A DNA stretch of 64,000 nt from the NCBI RefSeq assembly GCF_900115345.1, contig NZ_FOWC01000008.1, forward strand, positions 248,001 to 312,000, written 5' to 3'. Made by a program: the position numbers and the translations under genes. Below the pieces are notes generated by a model that was not told the origin of the DNA, did not search any database, and saw nothing but the letters and a program-made list of their open reading frames with translations. Below, piece after piece: positions 26,107 through 34,926 of the stretch. Each line of letters starts with the position of its first letter. The first letter of the stretch is position 1. Source of the DNA: Amycolatopsis rubida. GTDB lineage: Bacteria > Actinomycetota > Actinomycetes > Mycobacteriales > Pseudonocardiaceae.

Positions 26107-27263
26107 GCCGCGTCCAGCGCGTCGAGCGCGGCGAGGCGTGCCTTCGCCCGCGCGCGGTCGGCCTTCACGATGTCGGTTGCGGCCGACGCGAGCAGCCACC
26201 CGGTCTCGCGCAGGTCCGTCTTGCTGGCCTCGCCGACCGGATCGATCCACTCGTCCGGCACCGAGGCCGCCCCGCCGAGACCGGCGCAGAGCGCACCCGC
26301 CATCGACGCGATCGAGTCGGCGTCCCGGCCGTAGTTCACCGAGGCCAGCACGGCACCGCGGTAATCGCCCTGATGGCCCAGCACAAACCCCAGCGCGGCA
26401 GGCAATTCCTCGATCGCCTTGGTCCGCGACGGCCGCCGCGCGTCCATCGACATCTGCCGGTACTCCGGCCCGACCGAATCGAACGGCGCGACCACTTCGC
26501 GGATCTTCCGCGCGAGCGCACGCTCCGCGTCGTCGGTCTCGGGCGCGGCGTTCCATCCCTGGAAGGCGTCGACCACAGCCTGCATCGCCGCCAAAGTCCC
26601 GTCGTGCGACACCGCGAGCGCCGCCTGCACGACGTCGTCGATCGAGGCACCCGGCGCGACCGAAGCGGCGACCATCGCGGCCAGCACCCCGGCGGCCTCC
26701 CGGCCGTAGCTCGACTGGTGCGGCGCGGTCAGGTCGATCGCCTCGGCATACGCTGCCTGCGGATCACCTGGGTTCACGACGCCGACCGGCGCGATGTACA
26801 TCGCCGCGCCGCAGTTCACGATGTTGCCGACGCCTGCCTCCCGCGGGTCCACATGCCCGTAGTGCAGCTTCGCGACGATCCACTTCTCGGCGAGGAACAC
26901 CCGCTGCAGCAACAGCGCCGTCGACTCCAGCTCCGGCACCCAGCGCGGTTCGCCGATCATCAGCGGAACCAGGTCCTCGGCCATCGAGTACGCGTCGAGG
27001 TGCGTGCGGCGCTTCGCGTACACCTCCACGATCGCGCGGGTCATCAAGGTGTCGTCGGTGATGTGCCCGTCGCCCTTGTGGTACGGCGCGATCGGGCGCG
27101 CGTCCCGCCAGTTCGGGTACCACGGCGGAACGATCCCGGTCACCCGGCCGCCGTGCCGCTCCTCGATCTGCTCGGGCGTCCACCCTTCGGTCGCGCCGCC
27201 GAGCGCGTCCCCCACTGCCGCGCCGGTGATCACTGCCACCGCGCGGTCCTCCAGCCAGGTCAC
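26103..27263 (-). CDS. ADP-ribosylglycohydrolase-fold protein 2
   Basis: A 386-residue DraG/ARH-fold protein. Opening: VITGAAVGDALGGATEGWTPEQI. Metal motifs: GDGHITDDTLMT and NYGRDADSIASMAGALCAGLGG, both intact. It is only distantly similar to the neighbouring ARH protein, so the pair probably has different substrates or steps. The start is GTG. It is 93 bp after the solute-binding gene, separated by a hairpin. Confidence 0.86.
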   Translation of the reverse strand: MTWLEDRAVAVITGAAVGDALGGATEGWTPEQIEERHGGRVTGIVPPWYPNWRDARPIAPYHKGDGHITDDTLMTRAIVEVYAKRRTHLDAYSMAEDLVPLMIGEPRWVPELESTALLLQRVFLAEKWIVAKLHYGHVDPREAGVGNIVNCGAAMYIAPVGVVNPGDPQAAYAEAIDLTAPHQSSYGREAAGVLAAMVAASVAPGASIDDVVQAALAVSHDGTLAAMQAVVDAFQGWNAAPETDDAERALARKIREVVAPFDSVGPEYRQMSMDARRPSRTKAIEELPAALGFVLGHQGDYRGAVLASVNYGRDADSIASMAGALCAGLGGAASVPDEWIDPVGEASKTDLRETGWLLASAATDIVKADRARAKARLAALDALDAA

Positions 27264-27287
27264 CGGCTTGCGTCCCTTCGTTCCCCG

Positions 27288-27308
27288 GCGCGGGCAGGCC
27301 GCCCGCGC
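27288..27308. terminator. Hairpin between binding-protein and ARH genes
   Basis: An 8-bp GC stem GCGCGGGC/GCCCGCGC with a 5-base loop lies in the 93-bp gap. It has no T-tract. It probably slows transcription or protects the 3' end of the binding-protein message, so that more binding protein than enzyme is made. Confidence 0.45.
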
Positions 27309-27356
27309 CTGTTGTGCGCGCCGGGACCGGACGTGTGCCCGGCCCCGGCGCGGCGG

Positions 27357-28634
27357 TCACTTGCCGACGCTCGTCCAGCCGTCCTTCAGCTGCTGCGCCA
27401 GCGTGTTCGCGTCGATCTGGTTCGCCAGGAAGCGCTGGTAGGCGGGCGTCGCGACAGTGTCCTTCCACTGCGCGTACTTGCCGGCGAACAGATACGGCGC
27501 CGAGGTCAGGTACTTGCCCGAGGCCAGGATCGTGCTCCAGCCCTTCTTGGCGCTGAGCTTCTTGTCGAGCGCTTCCCGAGCGGAGTTGCTCGCCGGGATC
27601 AGCGTGTCGGCCTCGTTGAGCGCGGCGAGGTTCTCCGTGTTGGTGAAGAAGTCCAGGAACTTCGCGGCCTGCTCGACGTGCTTGGAGTCCTTGTTGACCG
27701 ACAGCGTCTGCGGGTTCGCCGCCTGCGCCGGTCCGGCCGGGCCGGCGATCGGCGGCAGCGCGATCCAGTCGAGGTCCTTCGGCGCGTCCTTCTCGATGTT
27801 CGCCGCCTGATACGAGCCCTGCACGGTCATCGCGACCTGGCCCGCGTAGAACGGGGCCAGCGCCTTGCCGCCGGACTGGGTCAGCGTCACCGGCAGGATC
27901 GAGTGGTCGGTCGCGTTCATGTCGCGCACCAGCTGCGGCAGCGCCATTTCGCCCTGGCCGACGGTGATCTGCGCCTGGTCGCCGGTGCCCTCGAAGTACT
28001 TGCCGCCGAACGCCGGGGCCATCGCCACGAACGTCGCGGCCGGGCTCGACAGGCCCCAGCCGAGACCGTACTTGCCGTCCTTCGTGGCGGTCTTGGCCAG
28101 CTGGCGCAGCTGGTCCCAGGTCATCGTTTCGCCGGTCGGGATCTGCGCGCCGGACTGCTCAAGCAGCTTCTTGTTCGCGAAGACCACATAGGACTGCAGT
28201 TCGGTCGGGTAGGCGACGACCTTGCTGTCGACCGTCACTGAGTCGAGCACGCCCTTCGGGATGTCCGCGCGCTTCTGCTCGGACAGGTAGGGGGAGAGGT
28301 CGGCGAGGTAGCCGTCGGTCGCGAACGGACCGATCCCGGCCGCCTCGTAGTGCACGATGTCCGGCGCGGTGCCCGCGTTGAACTGGGTGATCAGCTTGTC
28401 GTAGGCGCTGTCCCAGCCGGCCTGGACGACCTTCACCTGAGTGTCGGGATGCGCCTGGTTCCACGCTCCGACGATCTTGTTCGTGGCCGCGATCGCGGCG
28501 GGCTGGTCCGACAGGGACTGGAACGTGAGGGTGACCGGACCGCCGTCCCCGCTGTCACCGCCGCTGCCGCACGCGGCGGCGAGCAGGCTGGTGAGAGCGA
28601 GGCTGGCGGCGACGGCCGCGCGTCGTGTCTTCAT
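27357..28634 (-). CDS. ABC transporter extracellular solute-binding lipoprotein
   Basis: A 425-residue family-1 (CUT1-type) binding protein. It has a lipoprotein signal (MKTRRAAVAASLALTSLL) with lipobox AAAC, then VTLTFQSLSDQPAAIAATNKI and typical segments such as NAGTAPDIVHYEAAGIGPF, GETMTWDQL and FYAGQVAMTVQGSYQ. Such proteins capture oligosaccharides, glycosides or related polar ligands. It follows the second permease by 38 bp. Confidence 0.9.
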   Translation of the reverse strand: MKTRRAAVAASLALTSLLAAACGSGGDSGDGGPVTLTFQSLSDQPAAIAATNKIVGAWNQAHPDTQVKVVQAGWDSAYDKLITQFNAGTAPDIVHYEAAGIGPFATDGYLADLSPYLSEQKRADIPKGVLDSVTVDSKVVAYPTELQSYVVFANKKLLEQSGAQIPTGETMTWDQLRQLAKTATKDGKYGLGWGLSSPAATFVAMAPAFGGKYFEGTGDQAQITVGQGEMALPQLVRDMNATDHSILPVTLTQSGGKALAPFYAGQVAMTVQGSYQAANIEKDAPKDLDWIALPPIAGPAGPAQAANPQTLSVNKDSKHVEQAAKFLDFFTNTENLAALNEADTLIPASNSAREALDKKLSAKKGWSTILASGKYLTSAPYLFAGKYAQWKDTVATPAYQRFLANQIDANTLAQQLKDGWTSVGK

Positions 28635-28672
28635 CGACCGACCTTTCGAAGGTGTTTCCGATGGGGTGGGGC

Positions 28673-29500
28673 TCATCCCTTCACCGCCCCGGCCATGAGG
28701 CCGCCGGTGAGTTTCTTCCGCAGGAGGCTGAAGAAGGCGATGCTCGGGATCGCCGCGAGCACCGCGCCCGCGGCCAGCGGGCCGAGGGCGACTTTGCCCT
28801 CGCCGCCGATGAACATGGTGAGCGTGATCGGCAGCGTGTAGTTCTCCGGCGACTGCAGCAGCACCAGCGCGAAGAAGAACTCGTTCCACGAGGACACGAA
28901 GCTGAACATCGCCGTCGCGACCACGCCGGGGGCCAGCAGCGGGAACACGATGGTGCGCAGCACGGTGAACCGGTTCGCGCCGTCCATCGCCCCGGCCTCC
29001 TCCAGCTCGACCGGGATCGCCGCGACGTAGCCCTGCAGCATCCACAACGCGAACGGGAGGATGTAGGTGGTGTGCACGAGCGTCAGCCCGACGAGGCTGT
29101 CGGCGAGGCCGAGCGTCCGCAGCACGAGGAACAGCGGCAGGATCACCAGCACCACCGGGAACACCTGGCTGACCAGGATCCAGGTGACGCCCGCGACGCG
29201 CAGCTTGCCCTTGAGCCGGGCCAGCACGTAGGCCGCCGGCACCGAGATCAGGACCGCCAGCACGGTGCTGGCCAGCGCGACCAGCAGGCTGTTGACCGCC
29301 GAATGCAGCAGGCCCTGGCGGGAGAGCGCTTCGCCGTAGTTGTCCCAGTGCCATTCGCCCGGGACCAGGTTGACCGACAGCGAGTTCAGCTCCGCCGACG
29401 ACTTCACCGACGCGGAAATCAGCCACAGCAGCGGAAAACCGAGGAACAGCAGGTACAGCACGAGAGCCAGGTACTGCGCGGGGCGCACGGACCAGCGCAT
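28673..29500 (-). CDS. ABC transporter permease, MalG type
   Basis: A 275-residue inner-membrane permease with six helices and the EAA loop ELEEAGAMDGANRFTVLRTI that docks the ATPase. Gene order permease-permease-binding protein is that of CUT1 importers. No ATPase gene is in the operon, so a shared MsiK-like ATPase elsewhere is likely, as in other actinomycetes. Confidence 0.9.
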   Translation of the reverse strand: MRWSVRPAQYLALVLYLLFLGFPLLWLISASVKSSAELNSLSVNLVPGEWHWDNYGEALSRQGLLHSAVNSLLVALASTVLAVLISVPAAYVLARLKGKLRVAGVTWILVSQVFPVVLVILPLFLVLRTLGLADSLVGLTLVHTTYILPFALWMLQGYVAAIPVELEEAGAMDGANRFTVLRTIVFPLLAPGVVATAMFSFVSSWNEFFFALVLLQSPENYTLPITLTMFIGGEGKVALGPLAAGAVLAAIPSIAFFSLLRKKLTGGLMAGAVKG

Positions 29501-29503
29501 GGA

Positions 29504-30454
29504 TCACCGCCCCCTTTCCGGGCGGTCGCCGCGGAACTGCGACCGCAGGTAGATCGCGAGCAGCGCGACGACCACGATCACGAGGACCAGCCCCATCGCG
29601 GCGGCGTAGCCGATTTCGCGGTTCTTGAACGCTTCGAGGTAGACGAACAGCACCGGGACCATGGTTTTGCCGCCCGGTCCGCCCGCGGTGAGCACGTAGA
29701 CGAGCGAGAAGGAATTGAAATTCCAGATGAAGTTCAGGGAGGTGATGGAACTGACGATCGGGCGCATGCTCGGCCAGGTCACCGCGGCGAACCGCCGCCA
29801 CGCACCGGCGCCGTCCACCGCTGCCGCCTCGTGCAGTTCGGCCGGGATCTGTTGCAGGCCGGCCAGAAGCGTCACCGTGGTTTGCGGCATGCCGACCCAG
29901 ACGCCGACCACGATCACCGCGGGCAAGGCGGTGGTGAAATCGCCGAGCCAGTTGATTCCGTCCGGCAATCCGATACTGCCGAGGAACGCGTTGAGCGGAC
30001 CGCCGTTGGCCGAGTAGATCATTTGCCACATAATCGCGACGACCACCGGTGGCATCGCCCACGGGATCAGCGCGAGCACCCGCGTGAGGCCCTGGAGTTT
30101 GAGTCCGGAGTTGAGCAGCAGCGCGAGCCCCATCGCGGCGGCCAGCTGCAGGACGGTCACCCCGACCGTCCAGATCAGACCGATCCGGAGCGAGTCCCAG
30201 AACAGCGAGTTCCCGCCGAGGCGGACGAAGTTGTCGATCCCGGCGAAGCCGAAGTCCGGATGCCGCACCAGCCGGGTGTCGGTGAAGGCCAGCACGACGG
30301 CGATCACCAGCGGGGCGACCGACAGCACCAGGATCGGGATCAGCGACGGCATCACCAGCGCGATCGCCTCGCGCCGGCGGGTGCGGGCCTGAGTGGTCTT
30401 CTTCGGGCGCGGCGGGGGAGCGGGAGCGACCCGCGGCCGCGTCGCGGTGGTCAT
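29504..30454 (-). CDS. ABC transporter permease, MalF type
   Basis: A 316-residue permease with a basic N-terminal tail (PRPKKTTQARTRRRE), six helices and the EAA loop LHEAAAVDGAGAWRRFAAVT. The ATG overlaps the LacI stop as ATGA and the next permease starts 4 bases after its stop, so these genes form one unit. Confidence 0.9.
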   Translation of the reverse strand: MTTATRPRVAPAPPPRPKKTTQARTRRREAIALVMPSLIPILVLSVAPLVIAVVLAFTDTRLVRHPDFGFAGIDNFVRLGGNSLFWDSLRIGLIWTVGVTVLQLAAAMGLALLLNSGLKLQGLTRVLALIPWAMPPVVVAIMWQMIYSANGGPLNAFLGSIGLPDGINWLGDFTTALPAVIVVGVWVGMPQTTVTLLAGLQQIPAELHEAAAVDGAGAWRRFAAVTWPSMRPIVSSITSLNFIWNFNSFSLVYVLTAGGPGGKTMVPVLFVYLEAFKNREIGYAAAMGLVLVIVVVALLAIYLRSQFRGDRPERGR

Positions 30455-31488
30455 TCTGCGTCCTCCGCGGTCTGGTCCGGAGTGGAGTCCCGGGTGGATT
30501 CCCGGACGAACAGCTCGGTCCCGACCGAGATCTGCCGCGCCGGAGCCTCCGCGTCGTCGGTCAGCCCGAGCATGAGCCGGGCGGCGGCGCGCCCGCGCTC
30601 GGCCGAACCGAGGGACACGCTGGTCAGCCGGGGCAGGAAAACCTGCCCGAGTTCGGTGTCGTCCATCCCGGTCACGGCGACGTCGTGCGGGATGCTCAGC
30701 CCGAGCTCCCGGGCGGCGCGGATGGCGCCGATGGCGAGCAGGTCGTTGGCCGCCACGATCGCGTCCGGCCGGTGCGGACGGTCGAGCAGCTTCCGTGCCG
30801 CCTCGATCCCCGCCGCGACGGTGAAATCGGCCGCGACCTCGACGTCGGTCTGCGCGGCGAAGTCCTTCGCGGACACCGCCTCGTCGAATCCGCGCTGGCG
30901 CGAGGAGCCCGGCGTGGTGTCGAGCGGCCCGTTGAGGAACCCGATCCGGCGGCGGCCCAGCGAAACCACGTGCTGCACCGCCGCGCCGATCCCGGCCGCG
31001 GAATCGGTGGAGACCGAACTGATCCCGCGGTCGCTCATCGCCCGGCCGATCACCACGACCGGCACCGGGGCCCGGCCGATCTGCTCGATCAGCTCGTCGT
31101 CGGTGCGCAGCGGGATCACGATCATCCCGTCGGCGAACCCGCCGTGCAGGCTGTGCAAGAGTTCGGCGGTCGACGCCGCGGTGTCCCCGGTGGACATCAC
31201 CACGACCCGGTACCCGTGCGGCGCGAGGACTTCGTGGATGCCGCGCATGATCTCGACGTAGACCGGGTTGCCGATGTCCGCCACCGCGAACGCGATCTGC
31301 GACGTCTTCTTCAGCCGCAGCGACCGCCCGATCGCGTCCGCGCTGTACCCGAGTTCCGCCGCGGCGGCCCGCACGCGCTCGACCATCGCCTTGCTCGCGC
31401 CGGTCCCGTGCAGCGCGCGCGAGGTCGAAGCCAGCGACACGCCGGCGCGCTCGGCCACCTGGATCAGCGTGGCTCGGGTTGACGTCAT
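30451..31488 (-). CDS. LacI-family repressor of the importer/ARH module
   Basis: A 345-residue LacI regulator. HTH at residues ~8-30 (LIQVAERAGVSLASTSRAL), hinge near 50-60, then a periplasmic-binding-protein-like core (TSQIAFAVADIGNPVYVEIM, GFLNGPLDTTPGSSRQRGF, MDDTELGQVFLPRLTSV). It is first in the operon, directly downstream of two perfect LacI-type palindromes, so autoregulation together with the transporter and enzymes is expected. The inducer is presumably the imported ligand or its product. Confidence 0.9.
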   Translation of the reverse strand: MTSTRATLIQVAERAGVSLASTSRALHGTGASKAMVERVRAAAAELGYSADAIGRSLRLKKTSQIAFAVADIGNPVYVEIMRGIHEVLAPHGYRVVVMSTGDTAASTAELLHSLHGGFADGMIVIPLRTDDELIEQIGRAPVPVVVIGRAMSDRGISSVSTDSAAGIGAAVQHVVSLGRRRIGFLNGPLDTTPGSSRQRGFDEAVSAKDFAAQTDVEVAADFTVAAGIEAARKLLDRPHRPDAIVAANDLLAIGAIRAARELGLSIPHDVAVTGMDDTELGQVFLPRLTSVSLGSAERGRAAARLMLGLTDDAEAPARQISVGTELFVRESTRDSTPDQTAEDAE

Positions 31489-31535
31489 CGTCCCTCCCAG
31501 TCGGACACAGCACCAAGCGGTGCGGAAACCGTGCG

Positions 31536-31582
31536 TGGAAACGTTTCCAATCGACGTTCCAGCAGATCTGGAAACGTTTCCA
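31536..31582. promoter_or_regulatory. Two perfect LacI-type operators
   Basis: TGGAAACGTTTCCA occurs twice, at 31536-31549 and 31569-31582, with centres 33 bp apart (about three helical turns, same face). Both lie just upstream of the lacI-first operon, the expected position for cooperative repression. Confidence 0.85.
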
Positions 31583-31656
31583 AGCGGTGTCCGAATAATG
31601 TCACCCGGATGGCGGACGTGTCAACGGAGCTGCCGCGGGGCCGGGGATCCGTGACG

Positions 31657-32220
31657 TCAGCGTGATGTGTGCCGAGTTAGCCGGTCCGCGCGGACGACGT
31701 CCGCGGCCGAGGGAGCCTCGTCCGGGTCGGTCAGCCACTGCAGTGCGGTCCCGACCAGCAGCGAGTAGTAGTGCGCGCCGACCGCGTGGACGTCCTTCGG
31801 GTCGGCGTCCGGTCCGAGGTCGCCGAAGGCGTTCGCGAGCGCGACGCGCGCCTGCCGCTGGCCTTCCGCGTTGATCTTCCGGATCGTCTCGTCGTGCTGT
31901 AAGTAGCTGACGCTCTCGAAGTTCACGAACCACAGTTCGCGGTGCTCCTGGATCGACTCGATGATCCGCGCCCAGCGCCGCTCCGGCCCGGCTTTCTCGT
32001 CGGCGGGATCGGCGAGAACGGCGAACAACATGTCGCCCCACTCCGTGTTGAGGTCGAACAACGCCTGGGTGAGCAGCTGTTCTTTCGAGCCGAAGTGGTA
32101 GTTGATCGACGCCTGGTTCGCTCCGGACGCGGCGACGAGGTCCCGCACTGTAGTGCGCGCGTAACCGGCCTTGAGGAGGCATTCCCGGGCGGCGGTGATC
32201 AGGTTCTCGCGGTGTCCCAC
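31657..32220 (-). CDS. TetR-family regulator of the adjacent ABC exporter
   Basis: A 187-residue TetR protein. HTH YARTTVRDLVAASGANQASI, then NYHFGSKEQLL; the rest is the helical ligand domain. GTG start. It is divergent from the ABC genes at 32286 with a 65-bp gap holding AACGATCGTT dyads, so it most likely represses the exporter and itself. Confidence 0.88.
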   Translation of the reverse strand: MGHRENLITAARECLLKAGYARTTVRDLVAASGANQASINYHFGSKEQLLTQALFDLNTEWGDMLFAVLADPADEKAGPERRWARIIESIQEHRELWFVNFESVSYLQHDETIRKINAEGQRQARVALANAFGDLGPDADPKDVHAVGAHYYSLLVGTALQWLTDPDEAPSAADVVRADRLTRHTSR

Positions 32221-32238
32221 ACGTGCTACCGTATCATG

Positions 32239-32263
32239 TAAACGTTCGTTTTAAACGATCGTT
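32239..32263. promoter_or_regulatory. TetR operator candidate
   Basis: The gap contains AAACGTTCGTTT followed by the perfect 10-bp palindrome AACGATCGTT (32254-32263), giving overlapping AACG/CGTT half-sites over the divergent promoters. Confidence 0.6.
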
Positions 32264-32285
32264 CATGACCCTGGGAGGACTTGAG

Positions 32286-33047
32286 ATGACCGCACCCGCG
32301 ATCCGCACCCGGCGGCTGTGTTGCCGCTTCGACGGCGAAGGCGGTCCGGTCGACGCACTGCGGGGCGTGGACCTGGACGTTCCGCGCGGTGCTTTCGCCG
32401 CGATCATGGGCCCGTCGGGCTCGGGGAAAACCACGTTGCTGCATTGCGCGGCCGGTCTGCGCGCCCCGGCCGAGGGGACCGTCGAACTGGACGGCACCGA
32501 TCTGTCCGCTTTGGATGAACCACGGCTGGCCGGACTGCGCCGGCAGCGGATCGGTTTCGTGTTCCAGCAGTTCAACCTGCTGCCCGCGCTGACCGCGCGG
32601 GAGAACATCGAACTGCCGTTGCGCTTGGACGGTCGAGACCCGGACCCGCGGCGCACCGCGGCCTTGCTGGCGCAGGTCGGTCTCGCGCAGCGCGGGGGAC
32701 ACCGGCCGGGCCAGCTTTCCGGCGGCCAGCAGCAGCGGGTGGCGGTGGCCCGGGCGCTGGTGACGGACCCGGAGGTCGTGTTCGCCGACGAACCGACCGG
32801 CGCGCTGGACATCCGCAGCGCGCGGGAAGTGCTGGGCTTGCTGCGGCAATTGGCGGACCGAGGCCAGACGATCGTGATGGTGACCCACGACCCGGTGGCC
32901 GCGTCTTACGCCGACGCGGTCCTGTTCCTGGCCGACGGCCTGGTGGTCGATCAGCTGACCCGGCCGGCCGCGGCGGCGGTGGCGAACCGGATGGCTGTGC
33001 TGGTCGAGTCGGCCGAGCGGGCGGCGAATGCCGTGGGCGCCCGATGA
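32286..33047 (+). CDS. ABC exporter ATPase (MacB/LolD type)
   Basis: A 253-residue ATPase. Walker A GPSGSGKTT, Q-loop FVFQQFNLLP, signature LSGGQQQRVAVARALV, Walker B VVFADEPTGALD and switch VTHDP are all intact. It pairs with the FtsX-type permease 102 bp downstream. ATG 32286 is preceded by GGGAGGA; an upstream ATG at 32223 would lie in the operator region. Confidence 0.88.
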   Translation: MTAPAIRTRRLCCRFDGEGGPVDALRGVDLDVPRGAFAAIMGPSGSGKTTLLHCAAGLRAPAEGTVELDGTDLSALDEPRLAGLRRQRIGFVFQQFNLLPALTARENIELPLRLDGRDPDPRRTAALLAQVGLAQRGGHRPGQLSGGQQQRVAVARALVTDPEVVFADEPTGALDIRSAREVLGLLRQLADRGQTIVMVTHDPVAASYADAVLFLADGLVVDQLTRPAAAAVANRMAVLVESAERAANAVGAR

Positions 33048-33149
33048 GGTGGCGTGGCCGGGAGCCCGAAGCGGACCTCCTGCCTGGCCAATCGCGGAGC
33101 GGCAGACAGGTTCTGTGTGCCTGGCAAGTGAATCCGACGGGAGACTGAC

Positions 33150-34478
33150 ATGCTGAGACTGGCTCTGCGGCTCTTCGGCCACCACCGCGCCGCCGCGGTG
33201 GCCACCGGGCTGGTCGCGCTCGCCGGAATGGCACTGGTGGTCGCGATGACCGCCCTGCTCGGAACCGGCCTCTCCGGCGGCGCCGCCCCGGCCGACCGGG
33301 GATTCCTCACCCAGTTCCCGCTCATCCTGGGCGGCTGGGTGGTGGCGATCGTCGTGTTCGCGATGGTGTCGACCATCGGCGTCACGCTCGCCGCGCGGTC
33401 CGGCGAGATCGGCGGGTTGCGGCTGATCGGTGCGGCGCCGCGGCACATCCGCGTGCTCGTTTCGGCCGAAACCCTCGCGATCGCCGCCGTGGCCGCGCTG
33501 CCCGGCCTGGGGCTCGGCTACCTGCTCGGGCTCCTGCTCCTGACCGGCGTGCGGTCGACCGGCCTCACCTCGCCGAGCACGTCGTACGCGCCCGGCATCG
33601 TGCTGCCGATGATCGGCGTCGCGGTGGTGCTGCTGGCCGGAGTTCTCGCGGCGTGGATCGGGAGTCGCGGTCCGGCTCGGCGAAGTCCGGTGGAAGAAGC
33701 GTCGTCCGGTCCGCGCCGGGCCGGGTCGGCGCGGCCGCGACGGATTGCCGCGAGTGTGTTGCTGGCAACGGGTTTCGGGTCGGCAAGCGCGGTGCTCGCC
33801 CTGCCTGCCGACGCCATCGCGACCACCGGCCTGACTGGTCCCGCCGTGGTGCTGTGCTCGATCGGGTTCGCGATTCTGGCACCGGAACTGCTCGCGGCGG
33901 CCAACCGGATCGTCGGCCGGCTTTCGCGCGGTGCGAAGAGCGCCGAGGCGCATCTGGCGGGCGTGAACCTGCGCGCCGCTCCGGAACGCGCCCGTCCGAT
34001 CGTCACCTTCCTGACGCTGCTGGTCGGCGTTTCCGCGGGCACGCTGGCCATGCAGGGCATCGAAAACCAGCACAGCGTCCCGGGCAGCACCGCCGAGGTG
34101 CTGGCGTCGATCAACTACCTGGTGGTCGCCCTGATCTCGCTCTTCATGGCGATCGCGCTGACCAACAACCTGGTGGCCGCGATCGGCGACCGCCGGACGG
34201 AGTTCGCGACGCTGTCGCTGATCGGCTCGACCGTCCGGCAGGTCCGCGGCATGCTCCTGTGCGAGACCGCCGCCGCCACCCTGCTGGCGATTGCCGTCGC
34301 GATCGTGGGCTCGGTGCTGTGCGTGCTGCCGTTCTCGATCGGCAAAACGGGCAGTCCGGCGGCCGCGTTCAGCATCTGGCCGTTCGCGGCGAGCGCGGTT
34401 TTCGGGGGAGGAGTGGCGCTGCTCGTGACGGCTTTGGCCGGGGCACGGGTGATCCGCGCCGCGGCGGTGGCCGCCTAG
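33150..34478 (+). CDS. FtsX/MacB-like ABC permease
   Basis: A 442-residue permease with two sets of membrane helices and FtsX-like core segments (GEIGGLRLIGAAPRHIRVLV; RRTEFATLSLIGSTVRQVRGML). The large periplasmic domain of classical MacB is absent, as in actinobacterial antibiotic or lipid exporters. Together with the ATPase and TetR gene it forms a self-contained efflux system for an unknown substrate. Confidence 0.82.
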   Translation: MLRLALRLFGHHRAAAVATGLVALAGMALVVAMTALLGTGLSGGAAPADRGFLTQFPLILGGWVVAIVVFAMVSTIGVTLAARSGEIGGLRLIGAAPRHIRVLVSAETLAIAAVAALPGLGLGYLLGLLLLTGVRSTGLTSPSTSYAPGIVLPMIGVAVVLLAGVLAAWIGSRGPARRSPVEEASSGPRRAGSARPRRIAASVLLATGFGSASAVLALPADAIATTGLTGPAVVLCSIGFAILAPELLAAANRIVGRLSRGAKSAEAHLAGVNLRAAPERARPIVTFLTLLVGVSAGTLAMQGIENQHSVPGSTAEVLASINYLVVALISLFMAIALTNNLVAAIGDRRTEFATLSLIGSTVRQVRGMLLCETAAATLLAIAVAIVGSVLCVLPFSIGKTGSPAAAFSIWPFAASAVFGGGVALLVTALAGARVIRAAAVAA

Positions 34479-34525
34479 CGGTCGCGGCTCTGCGGAATCG
34501 GGGAGGTTCCTGCGATACTCGGCGC

Positions 34526-34852
34526 ATGATCTTGATTGTCCTCAAAGCACAGATCCGCCCCGGCAAGCGCGCCGAATGGCTCGAAGGAATCCAGCGCTAC
34601 ACCGAGCAGGTGCGCGGCGAACCGGGCAATGTGTCGTTCGACTATTACCAGAACGGCGGCGACGAGAACGAGTTCGTCCTCGTCGAGGTCTTCGCCGACA
34701 GCGCCGCCGGGGACGCGCACGTCGCCACCGCGCACGCGCGGGAGTTCTTCCCGTTCATGTCGACGGTCGTGGCGAAGAAGCCCGAGATCAACTACCAGAA
34801 CCTCGACGGCGCGGCCTGGTCGGAAATGGCCGAGGTCACGCCGGTGGAATAG
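34526..34852 (+). CDS. Antibiotic biosynthesis monooxygenase (ABM)-domain protein
   Basis: A 108-residue ferredoxin-like ABM protein (LIVLKAQIRPGKRAEWLEGI; NEFVLVEVFADSAAGDAHVA; AREFFPFMSTVV). Members include small cofactor-free quinol monooxygenases such as YgiN and structural homologues without known activity. It lies 47 bp after the permease gene and ends before a strong palindromic terminator. Substrate unknown. Confidence 0.82.
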   Translation: MILIVLKAQIRPGKRAEWLEGIQRYTEQVRGEPGNVSFDYYQNGGDENEFVLVEVFADSAAGDAHVATAHAREFFPFMSTVVAKKPEINYQNLDGAAWSEMAEVTPVE

Positions 34853-34879
34853 CGGCTTGGCTCCGCACTCCGGATGTAG

Positions 34880-34926
34880 GTGAGGGGAGCCCTGAGGGAA
34901 TCTGATTCCCTCAGGGCTCCCCTCAC
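34880..34926. terminator. Perfect 23-bp palindrome, bidirectional terminator / dispersed element
   Basis: Arms 34880-34902 and 34904-34926 are exact reverse complements around a single base; the left arm begins GTGAGGGGAGCCCTGAGGG. It sits between the convergent ABM and LacI genes, and the LacI stop codon (34923-34925) lies inside the right arm. Related copies occur at 11406 and 41161, so it is also one member of a repeat family. Confidence 0.8.

Noticed and set aside
24787..27263. DraT/DraG-type nitrogenase regulation or phage-defence ADP-ribosylation
   Set aside because: No ADP-ribosyltransferase, nif gene or defence gene is present; the setting is an importer with a sugar kinase.
34880..34926. 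Operator for the nearby LacI protein
   Set aside because: It lies at the 3' ends of convergent genes, has related copies elsewhere and is much longer than a LacI site; a terminator/repeat role fits better.
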